Shown piece by piece: positions 57,791-64,000 of a stretch of 64,000 nucleotides of DNA. The stretch lies in the NCBI RefSeq assembly GCF_008828755.2, contig NZ_QBLM01000001.1, forward strand, positions 124,001 to 188,000, read 5' to 3'. Position numbers and translations under genes: made by a program. Below the pieces are notes generated by a model that was not told where the DNA came from, did not search any database, and worked only from the letters and a program-made list of their open reading frames with translations. Every line of letters begins with the position of its first letter. Position 1 is the stretch's first letter. The DNA comes from [Borrelia] turdi. GTDB taxonomy: Bacteria; Spirochaetota; Spirochaetia; Borreliales; Borreliaceae.

Positions 57791-59590
57791 CTACCTGATA
57801 TACCATGGCCTATAACCTTTAAGAATATCTTCATAACTTTGATTTGCGAAAATACCCTGCATTATTAAATCTGTAGATTTTGCAGGCCACCAATCTACAT
57901 TGCTTTTTGCCTCAACTAAACTAAAAACAATAATTTGATTCTCAACTGAACCATTATAAGGAGCAAGTCCAATAAAAGAGCTATTTTCAAAACCATCTAT
58001 ACCGGTTTGACCAGTACCTGTTTTGCCTCCCACTTTAACAGCTTTAGTAAGAACTGCATATCTTGCTGTACCATAAGTTACAACACTTCTCATATATTTT
58101 TTTAAAAGCTTAAATGTGTTCTTACTAATAAGATTTGTCTTTCTTAGTATTTCTGGCTTATTCTCAAGAATAACCTCACTTGTACCACCCTTTAAAATTT
58201 TATTCACAATTCTAGGCTTATATATAACACCTTCATTTGCAATCATAGCAACCATATTAACAATCTGAATAGGAGTAGCATTTAAAAAACCTTGACCTAT
58301 TGAAAAATTTACAGTATCTCCTCCTACCCAAGGCTGATTAAAAGTTTTTTCTTTCCACTCAGGGCTAGGAAGAAGCCCAGATACTTCATTTGGCAAATCA
58401 ATTTCTGTTTTTTCTCCAAACCCAAATTCCTTTGCATATTTTCTAATTTTATCAACCCCAAGATACTTAAGTCCAAGTGTATAAAAATAAACATTAGAAG
58501 AATGTGCAATTGCCTCTTCTAAATTAACATAACCATGACCACCGGGCTTCCAACAATGAAAAATTCTGTTTCCAACTTTAAAATATCCAGGACAATAAAT
58601 TTTACGATCTTTATCTATAACTCTCTCCTCAAGAATAGCAGCAGCAACAACCAATTTAAAGATAGATGCTGGTGGATAAACAGATTGAATAGCTTTATTT
58701 AAAAAAGAGTAATCTTCCTTATTATATTTATTGTAAACATCTTTCATAGAATAATAAGGATAATTGTGAAGAGCAAGTACAGCGCCTGTTGATGGTTTTA
58801 ATACCACAACAGAACCATACCTTTTACCTAAAGCATTCTTAACAAGATCTTGAATATCTTTATTAATATTAAGTACAACATCATTACCTGGTACCATATT
58901 CCTTATAATAGAACCGTCGTCTATTCTTCTCTCCTTAGAATCCACTTTGTATTTAATTAGCCCCTCTTGACCTCTAATATAATTATCATAAACTTGTTCA
59001 ATACCTAACTTTCCAATCGTAGAAGTATTATCATACCCACTAACATTATAAAACGTTCTCAGTTCTCTTTGATTTATTTGCCCAACATAGCCTATTGAAT
59101 GCGAATATGAATCGTCAACTAAATAGTTACGCTTAAAAGAATAGGCCCACAAAAGAGCAGGATAATAAAACTTTTTTTCAGAAATTTTAAACAACATCTT
59201 AGGAGTAAGTTCGACTATCTCAACATCTTTGAGATATCCACCAGGCTCTTGAAGCTTAGATAAAATAATTGATTTATCAATATCCAAAGTACTTGATAAA
59301 AAGTCTATCATCTCAATTCTAGTAGCAACAGGCATATTATAATACTGTTGCAAACTTATCTTTAAAACAAACATAGTTAAATTATTTGCCAAAATATTAG
59401 AATTAGAGTCTAAGATTTCACCCCTTGAGGCATTGATTTTTTCTAATCTTGTTAAAAAAACATTAGCTTCTCTATCATAAAATAAATGCTTACCAATTTG
59501 CATTTGAAATAAAATCGCTAGATAAAGCACCATAATTGCTATTAAAAAGAATATGCCAAACTTGTATCTAAAATTTGTTATAACACCCAC
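57791..59590 (-). CDS. mrdA: PBP2 (class B penicillin-binding protein of the elongasome)
   Basis: A 599-residue monofunctional transpeptidase. N-terminal span (IFFLIAIMVLYLAILFQM), pedestal region about 40-240, then the transpeptidase with PPASIFKLVVAA (nucleophile Ser), SHSSNVYFY (SxN) and GGKTGTGQ (KTG). With RodA it forms the elongasome's synthase pair; both genes are adjacent and co-directional. The first base of its start codon coincides with the last base of the mreD stop (59590), showing translational coupling. Confidence 0.95.
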   Translation of the reverse strand: MGVITNFRYKFGIFFLIAIMVLYLAILFQMQIGKHLFYDREANVFLTRLEKINASRGEILDSNSNILANNLTMFVLKISLQQYYNMPVATRIEMIDFLSSTLDIDKSIILSKLQEPGGYLKDVEIVELTPKMLFKISEKKFYYPALLWAYSFKRNYLVDDSYSHSIGYVGQINQRELRTFYNVSGYDNTSTIGKLGIEQVYDNYIRGQEGLIKYKVDSKERRIDDGSIIRNMVPGNDVVLNINKDIQDLVKNALGKRYGSVVVLKPSTGAVLALHNYPYYSMKDVYNKYNKEDYSFLNKAIQSVYPPASIFKLVVAAAILEERVIDKDRKIYCPGYFKVGNRIFHCWKPGGHGYVNLEEAIAHSSNVYFYTLGLKYLGVDKIRKYAKEFGFGEKTEIDLPNEVSGLLPSPEWKEKTFNQPWVGGDTVNFSIGQGFLNATPIQIVNMVAMIANEGVIYKPRIVNKILKGGTSEVILENKPEILRKTNLISKNTFKLLKKYMRSVVTYGTARYAVLTKAVKVGGKTGTGQTGIDGFENSSFIGLAPYNGSVENQIIVFSLVEAKSNVDWWPAKSTDLIMQGIFANQSYEDILKGYRPWYIR

Positions 59591-60072
59591 TAATAATCCT
59601 CTTTAAAGGTATAAAAATTTCTAGTAAAATAATTTTGAATTGGATATAAAAAGTTAATAAACATTATATTTACAACAAGATCAAGGTTAAAAATTGAATA
59701 ATTAAAAGATTTTAAATCTATTAAATCATAAAATAAAATAGCTAAAAACCATAATATAACTTTTGAAAGAATAAAAAATATTGTCATGCTAAGCATATTT
59801 TTAGGCATTAATAACTTTATTTTATTGTTAAAATAAAATATTATTGTATACCCAAAAACAAAAAATCCAAGTGACAATCCTGTAAAATAATCCATAAGAA
59901 GACCATATAAAATGCCGGATAATAACCCCACATTAAAAATAAAATTTAAAGAATTAAAAACTAGAAAAATTAAAAAAATATCTATTGAAAAATAAAAATA
60001 AGTTGCAAAATAGTGTTGAAAAATTTTACCTAAAAATGCACTAGAAATGAAATATGTTAAAAATGCTACCAT
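59590..60072 (-). CDS. mreD: MreD, rod-shape membrane protein
   Basis: A 160-residue polytopic protein with about five hydrophobic segments and the MreD-like turn GLLMDYFTGLSLGFFVFGY. The family is poorly conserved, so the call depends on its place between mreC and pbp2 and on its size and topology. Its start codon and the mreC stop share base 60072, as does its stop with the pbp2 start at 59590. Confidence 0.88.
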   Translation of the reverse strand: MVAFLTYFISSAFLGKIFQHYFATYFYFSIDIFLIFLVFNSLNFIFNVGLLSGILYGLLMDYFTGLSLGFFVFGYTIIFYFNNKIKLLMPKNMLSMTIFFILSKVILWFLAILFYDLIDLKSFNYSIFNLDLVVNIMFINFLYPIQNYFTRNFYTFKEDY

Positions 60073-60917
60073 TATTCACCAATCTCTTTGTTGTTTTTAA
60101 TAAGAAAAACATACTCAAGCTTATCTAAAACTATAGCTGGCTCTACTTCTATTTTTAAAAGAGAATTGTAATCAAGAATATGAAAATTTGTAATCTTTCC
60201 AATATAAATGCCAACTGGATATTCACTAAAACCAGCAGTAACAATAGAATCACCTATCTTTAAATCTTTTTCAGCAAGTCTATTAACATAATTCATTTCA
60301 AGTTTTTTGCCATAACCATTGCCTTCTACAAGGCCTATAAACCGGCTACTTTGAATCCTTGCCGATACAAAATTTTCATAATTAGTTAAAGGCAAGATTT
60401 TAGCAGTATTAGAATAAACCTTTACAACTTTGCCTACAAGACCACTAAACCCATCTTGATATGCAACTGCTATCATATCCTTTTCTATCCCATCATTGAA
60501 TCCTTTATTAATAGCCATTAAAGTCGATATATTTGAATAATTTAGATATATAATCTCTGCTGAAATAAAATCATTAGGACTTGAGGAATAAAAATTTAAT
60601 TGCTCTTTAAGCCGAACATTCTCTTGCCTTAATGATTGTATATTCTTAGTTACTATTTCAAGCTGTTGTATCCTTTTTTTATAAAATTCTATTTTGTCTT
60701 TATAATTCTTGTATTCACTTACAGTTTTAAAAACATTGGAAATAAAACTAAAAATTCCATGCATTCTACTTTGAATATAAGAATTAAGAGTAAAAAACAA
60801 AAAATTATCAGGCTTTCTCCTTTGAATACTGCTTGAATCATAAATCATAAAAACAAAAGAAACTATCAACACTAAAAATACTTTGATAAAATTTTTGAAT
60901 TTAACAAGAAAATTCAT
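60072..60917 (-). CDS. mreC: MreC, periplasmic rod-shape scaffold
   Basis: A 281-residue protein with one N-terminal span (FIKVFLVLIVSFVFMIY), a coiled coil at about 70-110 (YKNYKDKIEFYKKRIQQLE, QSLRQENVRLKEQL) and two beta domains with GFNDGIEKDM, YQDGFSGLVGKVVKV and GDSIVTAGFSEYPVGI, typical of MreC. It links MreB inside with PBP2/RodA outside. Only three bases separate it from mreB. Confidence 0.94.
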   Translation of the reverse strand: MNFLVKFKNFIKVFLVLIVSFVFMIYDSSSIQRRKPDNFLFFTLNSYIQSRMHGIFSFISNVFKTVSEYKNYKDKIEFYKKRIQQLEIVTKNIQSLRQENVRLKEQLNFYSSSPNDFISAEIIYLNYSNISTLMAINKGFNDGIEKDMIAVAYQDGFSGLVGKVVKVYSNTAKILPLTNYENFVSARIQSSRFIGLVEGNGYGKKLEMNYVNRLAEKDLKIGDSIVTAGFSEYPVGIYIGKITNFHILDYNSLLKIEVEPAIVLDKLEYVFLIKNNKEIGE

Positions 60918-60920
60918 AAC

Positions 60921-61970
60921 TTATTCATTGATAAAACTGTAAATATTCTTACTAATATCTATTCTGTTAGCATAATCATAAAATAATCCAGCACCAACAG
61001 CCACAGAGAGAAGCGGATTGTCTGCAACATAAACAGGAACTCCTGTCTCTTTTGAAAGAAGTCTATTTAAACCCTTAAGAAGGGCACCTCCTCCTGTCAA
61101 AATGATACCACGCTCAACAATGTCTGTAGCAAGCTCTGGCGGAGTTGCACCAAGAGTACGCTTAACTTCATCTACAACAACATTAATAGGTTCTTGCAAA
61201 GACTCTCTTACCTCCATAGAATCAACAAGCTGCTTTCTAGGAAGACCTGTTACAGCATCTGTGCCCTTAATATCTATTTTTTCTACCCTTAAATTTTGAA
61301 TATCAGGGTATACATTTCCTATCTTAATTTTTAATTTTTCTGCTGTCTGTTGACCAATTATAATATTATGAGAATTTCTCATATACTTTATTATACTCTC
61401 ATCAAATTCGTCACCACCAGTTCTAATTGCTCTACTTACAACCATACCACCAAGAGAAATAACCGATATTTCTGTAGTTCCACCCCCAATGTCACACACC
61501 ATGTGGCCTGTAGGTTCAAAAATAGGAATATCAGATCCAATAGCAGCTGCAAGAGATTCTTCTATTACCTTAACTTCTCTTGCACCTGCATTCATTGCAC
61601 TCTCTTTTACAGCTCTTCGCTCAACCTCTGTAATACAAGTTGGAACACCTATTACCATTCTTGGCTTAAAAAACAATTTTTTACGAGAAAAAATTTGATT
61701 AATAAAATATTTAATCATCTTCTCTGTATTTTCAATATCAGCAATAACTCCATCTCTAAGTGGGCGAACGGCTTTAATATTTTCTGGGGTTTTCCAAAGC
61801 ATTTTTTTAGCGTTTCGGCCAACTGCAACGACCTTATTGCCTTTAGTAATATCTATTGCAACAACAGAAGGCTCACTCATAACCACACCATAATCTTTAA
61901 TATAAACTAACGTATTACATGTTCCAAGATCAATACCAATATCTATCAAAAAAGACTTAAACAAATTCAA
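60921..61970 (-). CDS. mreB: MreB, bacterial actin homologue
   Basis: A 349-residue actin-fold protein. Phosphate-1 [12 protein letters not shown], connect-1/phosphate-2 [12 protein letters not shown] and adenosine motif [12 protein letters not shown] are intact; [12 protein letters not shown] is present. The TTG at 61970 lies five bases after GGAGG (61976-61980) and gives the usual MreB N-terminus (LNLFKSF); the longer ATG-started frame (62006) would overlap the TPR gene. It organises the elongasome along the membrane. Confidence 0.95.
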   Translation of the reverse strand: MNLFKSFLIDIGIDLGTCNTLVYIKDYGVVMSEPSVVAIDITKGNKVVAVGRNAKKMLWKTPENIKAVRPLRDGVIADIENTEKMIKYFINQIFSRKKLFFKPRMVIGVPTCITEVERRAVKESAMNAGAREVKVIEESLAAAIGSDIPIFEPTGHMVCDIGGGTTEISVISLGGMVVSRAIRTGGDEFDESIIKYMRNSHNIIIGQQTAEKLKIKIGNVYPDIQNLRVEKIDIKGTDAVTGLPRKQLVDSMEVRESLQEPINVVVDEVKRTLGATPPELATDIVERGIILTGGGALLKGLNRLLSKETGVPVYVADNPLLSVAVGAGLFYDYANRIDISKNIYSFINE

Positions 61971-61980
61971 ATCAACCTCC

Positions 61981-62949
61981 CTAAAAGTCTTCCAAAGTAA
62001 TTCCAAGCCTCTCTCTTGCTGATTCTAAATAAGGATTAAGATTGAGAGCTTCTCTCCAGTATTTTCTAGCTTTAGGATAATCTTTATCTCTTTTCCTATA
62101 TATATCTCCTATTTTAACATAAACGCTAGAATTTGAACTATTAATTTCTAGAACTTTATTATAGTAATTAAAAGCATTGTCATAGTCACCTTTATCTAAT
62201 AGAATGTCTCCATATAGCAAATATACCTTTTGAATTAAATTTTCATCCGTTTTCTCACCCTTTGACAATTTTTCCTGCTCTTCTTTTATTATTTTTTTTA
62301 TATACTCGATGCTTTTGTTTACATCATTCAACTTATAATTAACATAAGCTAAACTCCAAAGCACTAAATCAGATTTATTTTCATTATAAGCTTTTTCAAA
62401 AAACTTTAAACTGGACCTGTAATCTCTTAAAAGCTGATACGAATACCCCAAATATTCAAAAATATCTTCTTTAATATTCATGAAATCAAAATTATCAACA
62501 CTTAAAGCCTTCTTCAAAAATTTTACAGCAAGTTCACTATAAAACTCTCCTTTATGAGAATATGCCTTTCCTAATATATAATACAAAGGACCTATAGAAA
62601 CTCCATTATTTATAGAAATTAAAAATCTTAATCTTTCTATGGATTTATCTAAAAATTCTCCTTTTAAATATCCTTCATTTACTATCAAAGAATAATAAAA
62701 GTATGAAAATCCCAAAAGCAAATTTAAATTAAAATCAAATCTATGATTTTTAATATCATTCTCAGCATAATCTATTATTTCTTTATATTCTTTTTTATCC
62801 CACAGCAAAAGCAAATCAACTTCTGTTGGCCCTGCTTTTAAATAAGAATTAGAAAAAGATTTAAAATATGACAAGATATAATAAATTAAAAAAACAAAAA
62901 TGAAAATCATAAATAAATAAACAATGTATCTTAAATACCTTATTTTCAT
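61981..62949 (-). CDS. TPR-repeat membrane protein, head of the mre cluster
   Basis: A 322-residue protein. An N-terminal span ([19 protein letters not shown]) is followed by helical repeats of the tetratricopeptide kind: [40 protein letters not shown] and [24 protein letters not shown] copies from about 90 to 315. It probably serves as a protein-binding scaffold facing the periplasm. The stop lies within the mreB ribosome site. Only 29 bases separate its start from rnpB. Confidence 0.8.
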   Translation of the reverse strand: MKIRYLRYIVYLFMIFIFVFLIYYILSYFKSFSNSYLKAGPTEVDLLLLWDKKEYKEIIDYAENDIKNHRFDFNLNLLLGFSYFYYSLIVNEGYLKGEFLDKSIERLRFLISINNGVSIGPLYYILGKAYSHKGEFYSELAVKFLKKALSVDNFDFMNIKEDIFEYLGYSYQLLRDYRSSLKFFEKAYNENKSDLVLWSLAYVNYKLNDVNKSIEYIKKIIKEEQEKLSKGEKTDENLIQKVYLLYGDILLDKGDYDNAFNYYNKVLEINSSNSSVYVKIGDIYRKRDKDYPKARKYWREALNLNPYLESARERLGITLEDF

Positions 62950-62978
62950 TTAAAACTCTCTTTTGGGCTTATGAAATT

Positions 62979-63326
62979 AAGCTGACACCCATAAGCCGAG
63001 TTCTGTACTATGCCATCATCTCTCTTGTTTTTTTATCGCTAAAAAAATCATGCGATCTACCCGTAAACATGTCCTCAAGAACAAAGGAAGCTTACATACT
63101 TGATCTTGCTCCTAATGAGGTTTATCTTGCCTGTATTTATTGCTAAATAAGCGGTGAGCTCTTACCTCACCTTTTCACCCTTGCCTTTTATGGCGGTAAT
63201 TTTCTGCGACACTTTCTTAGGTTTAAAACCCCTAGGCATTACCTAGCATTATGTTCTTATTGGAGCTCGGACTTTCCTCTTAAGCTTTAATTATTATAAA
63301 ACTAAGCGATGGCTGACTGTCAGCTT
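62979..63326 (-). ncRNA. rnpB: RNase P RNA
   Basis: On the minus strand, 348 bases bounded by the P1 helix AAGCTGACA (63326-63318) and TGTCAGCTT (62987-62979). It contains the universally conserved GAGGAAAGTCCGAGCTCC near the 5' end, GGTAAGAGCTCACCG in the middle and ACAGAACTCGGCTTA near the 3' end. It is the catalytic RNA that removes tRNA 5' leaders. A possible promoter is TTGAAT (63361-63356) and GATACT (63340-63335). No terminator hairpin with T-run follows before the TPR gene. Confidence 0.96.
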
Positions 63327-63353
63327 AAATAAAAAGTATCAAATTAATAAATT

Positions 63354-64000
63354 TTATTCAATAAGATCTGCTAAACTGCCAGGAATTATTTCATCACTTA
63401 TTTGAATTTTATCCTGATAATAGAGTATTCTACTGCAATAAGGGCAAAATTTAATATCATTGGGCTCCCGTCTTACTTTATTTGCAAATTCAATAGGAAG
63501 TATCATATTACAGCCTTTGCAAACATTGTTAATCAAGGGCACAACGCCATTTGATTTATTTCTTATTATTCTTTGAAATTTAAATAAAAAATCCTCATTC
63601 ATTTTAGAAGTACAATTTAACTCTTCGCTCTCTATTTCTAAAAGTTTCTTTTCAATTTCTAAAAGCTCCAACTCTAAACTATTGCTTTCAGACCTAAAAC
63701 ATTCTTCTTCTTTACTATGCTTCTCGTTGATATCTAATATTTCCTTTTCTATTTTAGTTTTAAGCCCATTAACATGTGTCATCTTTTTTCTAATTGTAAC
63801 TTCATCATCAATAATAACCTGAAGTTCTTTTTCAAGAGCCTCATATTCTCTTTGCGTTTTAATGCTATCGATTTTTTCTTCTGCCTTACTCTTTCTTGAA
63901 TTAATATCTTGAATATCTAACTTTAAAGCAGAGTCTTCTTTTTGATATTCTTTAAACTTTTGTTGCAAATCAATAAGAACTTTAGATAATTCTTCAATCT
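63354..64000 (-). CDS. Coiled-coil C4 zinc-ribbon protein (5' truncated by the window)
   Basis: The frame is open to the right edge (64000), so the N-terminus is missing. About 190 residues of coiled coil are followed by a C-terminal zinc ribbon: CKGCNMILP and FCPYCSRILYY, two CxxC pairs. This is the DUF164/CT398-like (YacZ-type) family, often annotated as a zinc ribbon domain protein. Function unknown; chlamydial and Helicobacter relatives have been linked to sigma-54 or flagellar/secretion proteins, which is recalled and not inferred here. A TTG at 63968 is not the true start because sense codons continue upstream. Confidence 0.8.
   Translation of the reverse strand, partial: IEELSKVLIDLQQKFKEYQKEDSALKLDIQDINSRKSKAEEKIDSIKTQREYEALEKELQVIIDDEVTIRKKMTHVNGLKTKIEKEILDINEKHSKEEECFRSESNSLELELLEIEKKLLEIESEELNCTSKMNEDFLFKFQRIIRNKSNGVVPLINNVCKGCNMILPIEFANKVRREPNDIKFCPYCSRILYYQDKIQISDEIIPGSLADLIE

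Noticed and set aside
61350..61910. Long open frame (186 codons) on the plus strand over mreB
   Set aside because: It lies antisense to a fully supported MreB with intact actin motifs; its composition (Ser/Asn/Cys-rich) is that of a shadow frame.
1..64000. Mobile elements, prophage or defence islands
   Set aside because: No transposase, integrase, phage structural, restriction or toxin-antitoxin signatures were found among the translated frames.

Overview
This window is AT-rich (my visual estimate is under 30% G+C) and matches the main chromosome of a Lyme-disease spirochaete (Borrelia/Borreliella burgdorferi sensu lato). The diagnosis rests on the combination of genes: Hk2-Rrp2 and a sigma-54 type rpoS promoter, the p83/100 antigen, PlzA with its RIHER motif at residues 145-149, CoA-disulfide reductase, and the gene order flgI-rpoS ... 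mreB-rnpB. It is a dense, mostly housekeeping stretch. I see no insertion sequence, prophage, CRISPR array or replication origin.

Layout. 1-9515 (+): end of flgI, a single-domain flgJ, rpoS behind a -24/-12 promoter, a YibQ-like deacetylase, tsaD, a pyridoxal-type kinase, murG, cvpA, a holB-like gene, then hk2-rrp2. The activator (Rrp2) and its known target (rpoS) therefore lie about 7 kb apart. 9760-14717: an M23/LysM peptidase, a MazG-like protein, a DUF368 membrane protein, tRNA-Leu, a lipoprotein, a second-type ClpP and a DAO-family oxidoreductase that looks like half of MnmC. 14907-20078 (+): RNase Z and a Gld-type ABC export cassette. 20327-24554: a repeat-bearing protein, a DivIC-like protein, two orphan peptide-type permeases and endonuclease III. 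24622-24872: tRNA-Arg and tRNA-Pro with a near-perfect promoter and a terminator. 24906-30432 (-): p83/100, a beta-propeller-like exported protein and an asymmetric ABC-F ATPase. 30576-32700 (+): solo groES, the methyltransferase half of MnmC, an exported protein and an 85-bp tandem repeat. 32718-39377: valS, dus, rlpA, a Sua5-type tsaC and plzA. 39687-47405 (+): a class A PBP with Asn-rich repeats, a stand-alone ParB N-domain protein, pgi, a cystine/dicarboxylate symporter and CoA-disulfide reductase. 47422-51896 (-): ktrB-ktrA-minD-like-pfk. 51984-64000: a CYTH cyclase-like gene, then on the minus strand an exported protein, pgsA, thrS, and the cell-shape cluster rodA-pbp2-mreD-mreC-mreB-TPR directly downstream of rnpB, ending in a truncated zinc-ribbon gene.

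Themes. Cell-wall growth and shape: murG, PBP1a-type, PBP2, RodA, MreBCD, RlpA, M23. tRNA maturation: RNase P RNA, RNase Z, TsaD/TsaC, split MnmC, Dus, two tRNA synthetases. Adaptive signalling: Hk2-Rrp2-RpoS, PlzA. The strongest unusual signals are an ABC-F protein with only one intact ATP site, a perfect 15-bp inverted repeat over the predicted promoter of the class A PBP, an 85-bp tandem repeat whose second copy carries a well-spaced start signal, a DNA-binding-domain-less ParB domain, and rnpB abutting the mre cluster without a visible terminator. No wholly new multi-gene system is evident. All identifications come from reading motifs; no database search was run.
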